Shown: one piece after another, positions 45,517 to 53,952 of the stretch
Layout of the letters: the number at the start of each line of letters is the position of its first letter
How positions within the stretch are numbered: position 1 is the first letter of the stretch
From: an uncultured Flavobacteriaceae bacterium
GTDB lineage: Bacteria; Bacteroidota; Bacteroidia; Flavobacteriales; Flavobacteriaceae
NCBI GenBank assembly: GCA_947498845.1
Contig: CANMLX010000001.1
Coordinates: 290,746 to 354,745, forward strand
Direction of reading: 5' to 3'
DNA: 64,000 nt
Notes under the pieces: model-generated
Database searches by the model: none
What the model was told of the DNA's origin: nothing
The model's input: the letters and a program-made list of their open reading frames with translations, nothing else
Translations under genes and position numbers: made by a program

Positions 45517-46569
45517 TTATGGCGTAGCATAAATTTCTGGGTTTGGGTAAAACGCAGCTATAGCAAACCAATAACTCATTACCGATTTTACAGGAGTAAG
45601 TTTTTCGCCTAGTCTAGAACCTTCTATAGCCTCTCCAAAAATTGACCATTTATTACCTTCGTTGTCTATAAAAAAAGATTCAGAATTTGCGAAATCATAC
45701 TCAAAAACCAAGCCGCTATGGTTATTTTCTAGTTTAAATCCATACATTAAATTGTTATTGCCTACAATTAGATAATCACTACCATTAAAAGTATCTCTAA
45801 TAGCATTACCTTCATTAAATTTTGAAAACTGATAGACCTTTGATTTATCATCATCAATTATTGTGTAAACACGTTCTTTATTAGGTAATGCGTTATTTGT
45901 TATTTCTGGTCTAAAAAGAAAACGATTGTTATTTGTTGCGTAATCGCCATATGGGGAAACACCATAAGTTCTTGAAAATCCAGTTTGGGTTGATAATACC
46001 TGAGTGTTAGGATAAAGCGTTCGCCATGTTGCCCAATCGGTTTCTACTACGCTATATAATTTAGGTTTATCATTAATAAGAGATCCATTAACACATTCTA
46101 ACCTTAATTGAGACCAGTTGCTATCTGTATTTCTATCATACATTATAAGATTGGCATTATAGAGTAAGCCTGAAACACCAAATGTGGTACGTGTTGTGTT
46201 AGTTTTACTTTCCCAAGCAAATGCAGTTCCTGTAAGAGGGCAGTAATTTAAAGTGAAAAAAGCCCCGTTAATTTCGTCATTTACTACTTCATGCCAATCT
46301 AAGACAATATGTGGGTAAGCTTTAGCAACATTGCCTTGAACTATACCAACGACCAAGTCGTTATCATTTAAAAAAGATACCGCATTAGCATCAATAAATT
46401 GTGGGTTGTCTATGGATGGGATGCCGTCTTTACCAGGTCCTCCATCTTTAATTTGATTTAAGGGGAGAAGCCAATCCGATTGATTCGTTAAGTTGCTTTG
46501 TGCATCATCTGTAGTGCTACATGAAACTATTATTAATAAGATTAATAGTGTAAAAACATTTTTTTTCAT
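45517..46569 (-). CDS. DUF3179 lipoprotein
   Basis: A 350-residue DUF3179 protein with a lipobox signal (IIVSC). Family segments are LNYCPLTGTAFAWES, the region TTFGVSGLLYNANLIMYDR and QLRLECVNGSL, then DWATWRTLYPNTQVLS. The function of DUF3179 is not established; the invariant Cys and His-rich context suggest a redox or metal role (inference). It lies 2 nt after the barrel gene and 56 nt before GH26. Confidence 0.88.
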   Translation of the reverse strand: MKKNVFTLLILLIIVSCSTTDDAQSNLTNQSDWLLPLNQIKDGGPGKDGIPSIDNPQFIDANAVSFLNDNDLVVGIVQGNVAKAYPHIVLDWHEVVNDEINGAFFTLNYCPLTGTAFAWESKTNTTRTTFGVSGLLYNANLIMYDRNTDSNWSQLRLECVNGSLINDKPKLYSVVETDWATWRTLYPNTQVLSTQTGFSRTYGVSPYGDYATNNNRFLFRPEITNNALPNKERVYTIIDDDKSKVYQFSKFNEGNAIRDTFNGSDYLIVGNNNLMYGFKLENNHSGLVFEYDFANSESFFIDNEGNKWSIFGEAIEGSRLGEKLTPVKSVMSYWFAIAAFYPNPEIYATP

Positions 46570-46571
46570 AG

Positions 46572-47540
46572 CTATCGATTTAAGTTTAATAATTTTGGTT
46601 TAGGTTTAATTTTTAGTAAAAACCCAGAAGTTATTCTATACGTAGGAGTTAACTGGGTGCCGTCTACATAACTATGAATAGGTAGTTCTGCTCTAGTTGA
46701 AAAAGCTAAATTTGGAGTTATATTAATGGAGAAATTGGGTATAATGAAAATCCAATTTCCACCAGTATTGTCTAGATTGAAATCATCGACTTTATCCTGT
46801 TGCGCATTTCTGTATTTAAATGATAAACTTGGATTGATTATAGATTTGAATAGTAAAAATTGATCGGAAAAACTTAAAAACCCTTGAAATTCGTTCCCAA
46901 ATTCATAAGACGAGTTTCCTAAATAAGATACGTTTACTCCCGTAGCTCTGTAGATTAATCTTGAAGAAATGGTTAGCGTAGGTCTAAAATTTAGATTTTT
47001 TGAGGTTGATATAAAGTAAATAGCATCCCATGCGTTACTCCCTGGCTGCAAGTCTGCGTTAAATGTAATACCTTGATCGCTAGTTTCGGTCGAGGAACCT
47101 AATGGGATTTTTGCACCTAATCCCAATTGTAAACTACTGTTTTTTCCTAAAATGCTATTAAAATTATACTTAGCTAGAATTAAAGCGTCTCCTATGCCAG
47201 AAGTTACATCTAAATTCTCACTGTTAAATTGAGATATTCTTCTACGTTGATTTACCCAAGTGAGTAACCCTTCTACAGATAAGTGGTCTGTAATAGCATA
47301 ATCTACATTAAGCAGAACAGAGTGTGTAATACGCAACCTTGAATTATCATCCAGGGTTTCGGAGCCATTATTTAATGTGTTTAAATTGTTATAATCGTAA
47401 TTTAAACTTAATTGTAAAGTGCCTTTTTCTTGATTAGAAAGCCCTACGTTATTAGAAAGTGGGATGCCTCCCGAACAGCATGTTTGCGATTTAGCTAACG
47501 ATAAATTTAGGAGAATTAAAATAGAAACAAGCTTTTTCAA
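46572..47540 (-). CDS. Outer-membrane beta-barrel protein with N-terminal CCSGG motif
   Basis: A 322-residue outer-membrane protein. Signal peptide to about residue 18, so the mature chain begins close to QTCCSGGIPLSNN, a vicinal Cys pair at the very N-terminus. The rest alternates as a barrel (LQLSLNYDYNNL, RLRITHSVLLNVDYA) and resembles MetA-pathway phenol transporter-type barrels. The Cys pair could bind metal (inference). It is the first gene of the barrel-DUF3179-GH26 set and is divergent from hemH. Confidence 0.75.
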   Translation of the reverse strand: MKKLVSILILLNLSLAKSQTCCSGGIPLSNNVGLSNQEKGTLQLSLNYDYNNLNTLNNGSETLDDNSRLRITHSVLLNVDYAITDHLSVEGLLTWVNQRRRISQFNSENLDVTSGIGDALILAKYNFNSILGKNSSLQLGLGAKIPLGSSTETSDQGITFNADLQPGSNAWDAIYFISTSKNLNFRPTLTISSRLIYRATGVNVSYLGNSSYEFGNEFQGFLSFSDQFLLFKSIINPSLSFKYRNAQQDKVDDFNLDNTGGNWIFIIPNFSINITPNLAFSTRAELPIHSYVDGTQLTPTYRITSGFLLKIKPKPKLLNLNR

Positions 47541-47653
47541 AATACAATTTTTTATATAGCAATATAAAAAGTGTCGTATATAATCATATTTCCTTACTTA
47601 TTTTCAAACTATAATTTTAATAGATAAAATAAAAGGTTCTACGATTTCTATTG

Positions 47654-47661
47654 TATTTTTG
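47654..47661 (+). promoter_or_regulatory. -7 box of hemH
   Basis: TATTTTTG, 17 nt before the ATG. No TTTG is found at the -33 distance. Confidence 0.45.
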
Positions 47662-47678
47662 TAACAATAATGTGATAT

Positions 47679-48710
47679 ATGAAAGGTATTTTACTCGTAA
47701 ACTTAGGCTCTCCCGATAGTCCAGATCCAAAGGATGTAAAAAAATATTTAGGCGAATTTTTAATGGATGAGCGTGTTATAGACATTCCTCTTGTAGCCAG
47801 AACAGCATTGGTAAAAGGTATTATCTTAAATACACGACCAAAACAGTCTGCAGCAGCATATAAAAAAATATGGTGGGATGAAGGCTCTCCACTTATTGTT
47901 ATTTCCGAGAGACTTCAAAATAAAATACAACAACAAGTAGATGTGCCGGTAGGTTTAGCCATGCGTTATGGAAGTATGAGCATTAAAAAAGGTCTTCAGG
48001 AATTAGTTGATAAAGGTGTGGATGATGTGTTAATATTTCCCTTGTATCCACAGTTTGCTATGGCTACTACCGAAACCATTTTAGTTCTTGCAGAAGCGCT
48101 TAGAAAAACAAATTTTCCAGACCTTAAAATAGAATCTGTTCCGGCTTTTTATAATAAGCCAGATTATATCGAAGTGCTTTCTAATTCTATAAAACGTCAT
48201 TTAGAAGATAAAAATTATGAGCATTTGCTGTTTTCTTATCATGGCGTGCCAGAGCGTCATATAAAAAAGAGTGATGTTACCAAATCGCATTGTAAGATAG
48301 ATGGTAGTTGTTGCATAACCCCAAGTAAAGCACATGAGTTTTGTTACAGACATCAATGTTTGGAAGTAACACGACTGGTTGCTAAAAAATTACATCTTGA
48401 AGAAGGCACATATTCTACATCATTTCAATCCAGATTAGGGTTCGATCCTTGGTTACTACCTTACACCGATAGAACTATTGAGCGTTTAGGTAAACAGGGG
48501 GTTAAAAATATGGCCATTGTAACGCCTGCTTTTGTGAGCGATTGTTTAGAAACTTTAGAAGAGATTGCTATGGAAGGGGAAGAGCTATTTCATGAAGTAG
48601 GCGGTAAAGAATTTACTACCATTCCATGTTTAAATGATGATGCCGAGTTTGTAGATTTGCTTGCAAATTGGATTAGCAATTGGGTAAGTAAGTCATTAAC
48701 TGTAAGTTAA
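47679..48710 (+). CDS. hemH: Ferrochelatase
   Basis: A 343-residue enzyme that inserts Fe2+ into protoporphyrin IX. Family marks are LLVNLGSPDSPDPKDVKKYL at the start, FSYHGVPERHIKKSD with the metal-site His, and SFQSRLGFDPWLLPYTD. A Cys-rich segment GSCCITPSKAHEFCYRHQC might bind a cluster or metal. The next gene begins immediately after its stop codon and encodes the preceding pathway step. Confidence 0.95.
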   Translation: MKGILLVNLGSPDSPDPKDVKKYLGEFLMDERVIDIPLVARTALVKGIILNTRPKQSAAAYKKIWWDEGSPLIVISERLQNKIQQQVDVPVGLAMRYGSMSIKKGLQELVDKGVDDVLIFPLYPQFAMATTETILVLAEALRKTNFPDLKIESVPAFYNKPDYIEVLSNSIKRHLEDKNYEHLLFSYHGVPERHIKKSDVTKSHCKIDGSCCITPSKAHEFCYRHQCLEVTRLVAKKLHLEEGTYSTSFQSRLGFDPWLLPYTDRTIERLGKQGVKNMAIVTPAFVSDCLETLEEIAMEGEELFHEVGGKEFTTIPCLNDDAEFVDLLANWISNWVSKSLTVS

Positions 48711-49259
48711 ATGGAGTATTACGATTACATAAAATCCTTTCATCTTATTTTTGTAATTACTTGGTTTGCTGGATTGTTCTATATACCCCGATTGTTTGTA
48801 TACCAAATAGAGGCATTTCACAAACCCTCTCCTGAAAAAGAAATTTTAGGAAAACAACTTAAACTTATGGCCAAGCGCCTTTGGTTTATTATCACGTGGC
48901 CATCAGCAATTTTAGCCGTTGGATTTGCTGTGTGGTTACTTATTTTAATCCCAGAATGGTTACAGCAATCATGGATGCATGTAAAATTAGCATTTGTAGT
49001 CTTATTAGTTATATATCATTTAAAAACACACCAATTCTACAAGCAGTTACAAAACGATATTGTTAAAACGTCATCTAACTTCATGCGCATTTGGAATGAA
49101 GGAGCTACCTTTATACTATTTGCAGTAGTGTTTTTAGTGATTTTAAAAAGTGCTATAAACTGGATTTGGGGTGTAGTAAGTATATTGGTTTTAGGCGTGC
49201 TTTTAATGTTAGGATTTAAATTATACAAACGTATTAGGGAAAAGAATCCTGAAGCATAA
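48711..49259 (+). CDS. hemJ: HemJ-type protoporphyrinogen oxidase (UPF0093)
   Basis: A 182-residue inner-membrane protein with four or five hydrophobic helices. The family N-terminus YIKSFHLIFVITWFAGLFYI with conserved His, and the Arg/Lys segment MAKRLWFIITWPS, identify HemJ, which oxidises protoporphyrinogen IX. Its product is the substrate of HemH, encoded directly upstream with no gap. The C-terminal end RIREKNPEA is basic and cytoplasmic. Confidence 0.9.
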   Translation: MEYYDYIKSFHLIFVITWFAGLFYIPRLFVYQIEAFHKPSPEKEILGKQLKLMAKRLWFIITWPSAILAVGFAVWLLILIPEWLQQSWMHVKLAFVVLLVIYHLKTHQFYKQLQNDIVKTSSNFMRIWNEGATFILFAVVFLVILKSAINWIWGVVSILVLGVLLMLGFKLYKRIREKNPEA

Positions 49260-49278
49260 TTATTTTTTATCTACAGTA

Positions 49279-49441
49279 ATACCAGTTATATTTTGAATTT
49301 ACTGTAAAAGAAAATGATGATTTTTTTCTTTGTATGAATTAGAAAATTAAAGCATAGCCGTAAGTTACGGTTTCATTTAATAATGAAATAGAAAGGAAAA
49401 AAGGGTGTTTTATTGCAGTAAATTCAAAGTGTAAATAGTAT
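49279..49441. repeat. 163-bp palindromic element, copy 8
   Basis: Termini ATACCAGTT / AAATAGTAT; both arms contain TTTGAATTTACTG. The core GCATAGCCGTAAGTTACGG is at 49352-49370. The arm differences near the ends are mainly C/T changes. Confidence 0.8.
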
Positions 49442-49526
49442 AAATTCATTCAAGGATTGGTCTAATGTTTAGAATTTAAGAAAGCATATTTGGTTTGATT
49501 ATTGCTATCTTTAGGATTTTAAGATT

Positions 49527-49688
49527 AGAACTCATTTAGACTTTTTATTTTTAACCGAAAATGTGTTGAAATTTGACCAAATAAGGCACTTTTTGAAAGT
49601 CATAGCAGCGCTAAGAATAAAAAAAGTAACGAAATATGGGTGAATTTTAGCCATTTTTTAGGAAATAGAAAAAGTCAAGATGAGTTCT
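49527..49688. repeat. 163-bp-type palindromic element, copy 9 (162 bp), abutting the histidine-kinase start
   Basis: Termini AGAACTCATTTAGACTTTTT and its near-complement ending TGAGTTCT. The core is CATAGCAGCGCTAAG at 49601-49615. It ends 4 nt before the kinase ATG (49693). With copy 8 it fills most of the 433-bp gap after hemJ. Confidence 0.8.
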
Positions 49689-49692
49689 TAAT

Positions 49693-51153
49693 ATGAAATT
49701 AAAAAAACTATCCTTACGTACCCGTATTTTTATTGTAATGATACTTCTGGTATTATTGGCCTCTGTTTTAATTGCTGCAGTTGCTATTTATCAATATAAA
49801 GAAGAAACAAAAGATTATCATACAAAACGTCTTCAACGTAAAGAGCAAAATATAAAAGCACATATAAAAAGTGTTTTAAACGATAGGCAAAATACCTGGG
49901 AGATTAAAACAAGGAATGTCCCTTTAATATTTAAAGATAAAATTGGTAATATAGCAAGTGTACACAAATTGCAAACCAATTTATACGATTTAGAAGGCGG
50001 CTTATTAATTACCTCTAAAGCAGATTTAAAACAAGAAGCAGCCGATAAAACCATAGATTCTACAATTCTAGATGCCATTGCTTTTTCTGCAGATCATAGG
50101 TATGTAGATAAATTGAAAGAAAATGGAGAAACGTATCAATCACTGTATAGCTATATCTATGACAATAAGTTTAAACCTTTAGCGATAATAAATTTACCTT
50201 ATTTAGAAAAAGACGATTTTCTTGCTAAAGAACTTAACGAATTTTTAGGGCGATTAGGATATGCCTATCTTTTTGTATTAGTTATAGCTATAGGAATCGC
50301 CTTTTTATTGTCCAAATACATTACAAAATCATTACAGACAATTAGTGATAAAATAAATGCAACCCGATTAGAAAAGCGAAACGAAAAGATTGAAATTGAT
50401 GATACAAGTGAAGAAATATCTATACTTGTGAATTCGTATAACAGTATGATTGATGAGCTTGAAGAAAGTGCTGTTAAGTTAGCAACAAGCGAACGCGAAC
50501 AAGCTTGGAGAGAAATGGCAAAACAGGTAGCGCATGAGATTAAAAATCCGTTAACGCCAATGCGTTTAACCGTGCAGAATTTTCAGCGTAAGTTCGACCC
50601 CGAAGATGAAAATATTCATACCAAAGTAGATGAATACAGTAAAACGCTCATTCAGCAAATAGATACTATGAGCTCCATAGCTTCGGCGTTTTCTAATTTT
50701 GCTAAAATGCCAGTACAAAAAAATGAAACACTTAATATTGTTGAAATTGTTAAGTTAGGATTGGATATTTTTAGTGAAGATTATATCGTATTTACATCTG
50801 ATGCTCCAAAGATTATTGCAGAGTTTGATAGAACACAACTTATAAGAGTAGTTACAAATTTAGTAAAGAATGGCATTCAAGCTATACCTGAAGATAGAAC
50901 ACCAAAGGTATTAGTACATGTAGGCAAAGAAGAGGATAATATTATTATTACGGTCACAGATAATGGTTCGGGTGTGGCTGAAGAGAATAAAGCTAAAGTG
51001 TTTGAACCCAAATTTACAACCAAGACTAGCGGTATGGGATTAGGTTTAGCCATGGTTAAAAATATTATTGAAATTTATAAAGGTTCTATAACATTTAGTT
51101 CAGAGAAAGATATAGGAACTACTTTTAGAGTTGTTTTTCCAAAGGATAATTAA
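49693..51153 (+). CDS. HAMP-domain sensor histidine kinase
   Basis: A 486-residue inner-membrane kinase. TM1 (about 11-31), periplasmic sensor (about 32-185), TM2 (about 190-212), HAMP, then HisKA with His281 in VAHEIKNPLTPMRLT and an HATPase domain with NLVKNGIQA, DNGSGV and GMGLGLAMVK. The layout resembles NtrY/EnvZ-type kinases. No response regulator lies next to it. A palindromic element ends directly before its ATG, leaving no normal leader. Downstream crotonase follows by 12 nt, so they may be co-transcribed. Confidence 0.93.
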   Translation: MKLKKLSLRTRIFIVMILLVLLASVLIAAVAIYQYKEETKDYHTKRLQRKEQNIKAHIKSVLNDRQNTWEIKTRNVPLIFKDKIGNIASVHKLQTNLYDLEGGLLITSKADLKQEAADKTIDSTILDAIAFSADHRYVDKLKENGETYQSLYSYIYDNKFKPLAIINLPYLEKDDFLAKELNEFLGRLGYAYLFVLVIAIGIAFLLSKYITKSLQTISDKINATRLEKRNEKIEIDDTSEEISILVNSYNSMIDELEESAVKLATSEREQAWREMAKQVAHEIKNPLTPMRLTVQNFQRKFDPEDENIHTKVDEYSKTLIQQIDTMSSIASAFSNFAKMPVQKNETLNIVEIVKLGLDIFSEDYIVFTSDAPKIIAEFDRTQLIRVVTNLVKNGIQAIPEDRTPKVLVHVGKEEDNIIITVTDNGSGVAEENKAKVFEPKFTTKTSGMGLGLAMVKNIIEIYKGSITFSSEKDIGTTFRVVFPKDN

Positions 51154-51165
51154 AGACATAAAGCA

Positions 51166-51948
51166 ATGCATTATAATAATATAGTATTTGAAGTCGAGAA
51201 TAATTTAGCAATTATTACCATAAACCGCCCTAAACAACTCAATGCTTTAAACCAAGAGACTATAGTAGAATTACATCAAGCTTTTAACAATGCTAATAAA
51301 GATAAAAGTATTAGAGTAATCATTCTAACAGGAAGTGGAGAAAAAGCCTTTGTAGCAGGTGCAGATATTAAAGAATTTGCAGATTATACTGTGGAAGAAG
51401 GAACGCAGTTAGCTGCCAATGGACAAAAAATACTATTCGATTTTGTGGAAAATCTATCCACGCCAGTTATTGCAGCAGTTAATGGTTTTGCTTTGGGAGG
51501 AGGATTAGAGTTAGCTTTGGCATGTCATTTTAGAATAGCTAGCGATAATGCTAAAATGGGATTGCCAGAAGTGTCTTTAGGTTTAATTCCAGGTTATGGA
51601 GGAACCCAGCGTTTACCGCAACTTATTGGTAAAGGTCGTGCTATGGAAATGATAATGACAGCAAGTATGATCGATGTAAAACAAGCCTTGGCTTACGGTC
51701 TTGTTAATTATGTAGTAAAGCAAGAAGCGTTATTGCCTTTTTGTGAAAAAATAGCAACTAAGATTTCGCAAAATGCACCAATTGCCATATCGGTCGCCAT
51801 AAAAGCAATTAATAATGGTGTTAAAAAGGATGTAAATGGTTTTCAAACAGAGATTGTAGAATTTGGAAATTGTTTTGGAACAAGAGATTTTAATGAAGGT
51901 GTTACAGCTTTTTTAGAAAAACGAAAGGCTGATTTTTCTGGAGAATAA
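51166..51948 (+). CDS. Enoyl-CoA hydratase/isomerase (crotonase) family
   Basis: A 260-residue crotonase. ITINRPKQLNALN, the oxyanion-hole segment AFVAGADIKEFA, NGFALGGGLELALACHFRIA and GLPEVSLGLIPGYGGTQRL are typical; the two Glu of hydratases are present (LGGGLELALA and GLPEVSLG). It would hydrate enoyl-CoA in beta-oxidation or butyrate-type metabolism. Its closeness to the histidine kinase is probably incidental. Confidence 0.93.
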   Translation: MHYNNIVFEVENNLAIITINRPKQLNALNQETIVELHQAFNNANKDKSIRVIILTGSGEKAFVAGADIKEFADYTVEEGTQLAANGQKILFDFVENLSTPVIAAVNGFALGGGLELALACHFRIASDNAKMGLPEVSLGLIPGYGGTQRLPQLIGKGRAMEMIMTASMIDVKQALAYGLVNYVVKQEALLPFCEKIATKISQNAPIAISVAIKAINNGVKKDVNGFQTEIVEFGNCFGTRDFNEGVTAFLEKRKADFSGE

Positions 51949-52068
51949 ATAATATTCAAAACAAATAGTGTGATTTATGAGTTTGTAACTATTTGATCTA
52001 TTAGGGGTTTTGTTGGTTTTTTATAACTTTTGTATATATTTACCATGCCTTAACCAACCCCAAATAGT

Positions 52069-53490
52069 ATGAAATCTAACTTATTTTTAGTGCTAGTGTT
52101 ATGTATGTGTCTTGCATGTGAAAAAGAATCTGTAGACACTGTAGATTCTTATCCTAACTCTAATCCAGATCCAGGCCCAATTCCAGTAGTAGACAACAAT
52201 GATGTAATATATAATGATGTTTCATGTGCTTCATGCGATTTTATAGTACAAGACAACGCTTGGCAAGTAGATGGAGCAGTAGAGCAAATAAAACCAGATG
52301 GTACCATGGCAATAATAAAGCCAGGAGATACCATTGGTATTAAAGGTGTTAGAGGAGGTGTGCAATTTATAAATATTGCAGGAACAGAAGAAAACCCTAT
52401 TGTAATAACTAATTGTGATGGAGAGGCTAGAGTAGAAACTGATGTTAACCAATTTAAAGCCTTACAATTTATAAATGTGAAGCACTTTATTTTGTCTGGA
52501 GCTGGATCTACCTCCCATGAATATGGACTTAAACTTAAGGGGCATTTTGGTGTAGATATAACAGATTATTCTACCAATTTTGAAATTTTTGCAATAGAAG
52601 TTCAAGAAGCAGGTTATGTAGGTATAGCGGCAAGAACCAGTCCGCCGCCTTATCCAGATTGTGTAAATGCAGATAATACACGAGATGTATTCACGCAAGA
52701 AAACACTTTTATACATCATAATTATGTACATGATACAGGAGGAGAAGGGATGTATATTGGAGGATCTCATTGGCATATATTATGGGATGAGAAGTGCCCA
52801 GGTGTTTATGAGCCAGAACTACATGGCGTGAAAATTTATGAAAATATAGTTGAGAATACTGGAATGGATGCTATACAAGTTGGAAGCGCCTCAAAGGATG
52901 TTAAAATACATAACAACATAATTCGCAATTTTGGAGTGCGCAACATAGGAGGACATATGACGGGGTTTCAAATTAACCCAGGTACCACAGGTAAATTATA
53001 TAATAATGTAATTGATGGAGGGAATGGGTTTGGTATTTTCGTTTTTGGAAAGGGGGATAATTTAATATATAATAATGTGATTATTAAACCTACTTATGAT
53101 GGAATTTATACAGGAGATAGAGGTCCAACAGCTAATACTGGATTTTACATTATTAACAATACAATAATAGAGCCAGGTAAGGGGATAGGTTGGAATTCTT
53201 ATGAAACTAGTAATAATGAAATTATTAATAACATAATTTATAAACCTAAGGTGGCGTTTATAGATAGTGACGGGCATAATGATAATTATTTATACCAAAA
53301 TAACCTAGAACTTAGTGATGATGAAGGTATTGAGTTTGGTGAAAATTATAAACTGCTTAGTGGTTCTATAAAAGCTATTGATAAAGGAAAAAACATCTCC
53401 GATAAATATAAAGTTCAAGTTGATATTCTAGGAAATAAAAGGCCATCAGGTACAGCTTACGATATAGGCGCCTATGAGTTTATCGATTAA
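52069..53490 (+). CDS. Right-handed parallel beta-helix lipoprotein (polysaccharide lyase-like)
   Basis: A 473-residue surface lipoprotein. Lipobox MCLAC (Cys about 16), a Pro/Asn/Asp-rich linker (about 22-45), then a parallel beta-helix: HNYVHDTGGEGMYIG, KIYENIVENTGMDAIQV, KIHNNIIRNFG, LIYNNVIIKPTYDGIY, FYIINNTIIEPG. The repeated N-N-x-I pattern is typical of PbH1 repeats in alginate, chondroitin and pectate lyases. No specific catalytic residue can be assigned. It lies 462 nt before GH86 and may be part of the same galactan locus. Confidence 0.8.
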   Translation: MKSNLFLVLVLCMCLACEKESVDTVDSYPNSNPDPGPIPVVDNNDVIYNDVSCASCDFIVQDNAWQVDGAVEQIKPDGTMAIIKPGDTIGIKGVRGGVQFINIAGTEENPIVITNCDGEARVETDVNQFKALQFINVKHFILSGAGSTSHEYGLKLKGHFGVDITDYSTNFEIFAIEVQEAGYVGIAARTSPPPYPDCVNADNTRDVFTQENTFIHHNYVHDTGGEGMYIGGSHWHILWDEKCPGVYEPELHGVKIYENIVENTGMDAIQVGSASKDVKIHNNIIRNFGVRNIGGHMTGFQINPGTTGKLYNNVIDGGNGFGIFVFGKGDNLIYNNVIIKPTYDGIYTGDRGPTANTGFYIINNTIIEPGKGIGWNSYETSNNEIINNIIYKPKVAFIDSDGHNDNYLYQNNLELSDDEGIEFGENYKLLSGSIKAIDKGKNISDKYKVQVDILGNKRPSGTAYDIGAYEFID

Positions 53491-53495
53491 AACCT

Positions 53496-53558
53496 ACAGA
53501 TGGTCTAAGTCTTTGTTTTTAAGGTTTTTAAAACTATTTTTTTAAAACCATGATCTGT
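53496..53558 (+). terminator. Composite hairpin after the beta-helix gene
   Basis: Outer ACAGAT/ATCTGT stem (53496-53501 with 53553-53558) and an inner GGTTTT/AAAACC stem with one bulge. Confidence 0.5.
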
Positions 53559-53952
53559 AATTATTTAATATTCAGGTTTTTAATTTTTTGTAAATAAAAT
53601 AAGAAGTAAAATGTTGAGTTTTTTTATAGTTGTTTTTAATATAGCCAAAAGCATCTGGCGTATTCAAAATGTTTTTAATTAATATATTTATCTCAAGTGA
53701 TTTAATTAAAATCATGAAAGTCAATATAATAATAGCTTTAGACTAACAAAGAATAAAACTTAAATATTGTGTTTATTTACTAACTTATTGAGTCGATATT
53801 AGATATAAACTAAGGTCATCATTTAGTAATTGTAAACAATTTTAAGATAAATTTCTATTAGGTTATTGATAGTATTATTCTCCCCATATTCTACTTAAAT
53901 AGAAACTTACTTTTAATAAGTGAAATTAAACTATTTAATAACTAAACACTAA
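53559..53952. other. Gene-free AT-rich interval before GH86
   Basis: I see no ORF, RNA gene or repeat in this 394-bp stretch. It must hold the GH86 promoter, but no clear TTTG/TAnnTTTG pair stands out. Confidence 0.4.

Noticed and set aside
45461..45571. Longer GH26 start at 45571
   Set aside because: It overlaps the DUF3179 gene and hides the lipobox signal peptide.
49260..49692. Hidden small genes in the gap after hemJ
   Set aside because: The frames are short and broken, and the interval is explained by two palindromic elements.
52149..53277. Minus-strand frames opposite the beta-helix gene
   Set aside because: They mirror the repetitive Asn/Ile codons of the real gene and have no protein-like composition.
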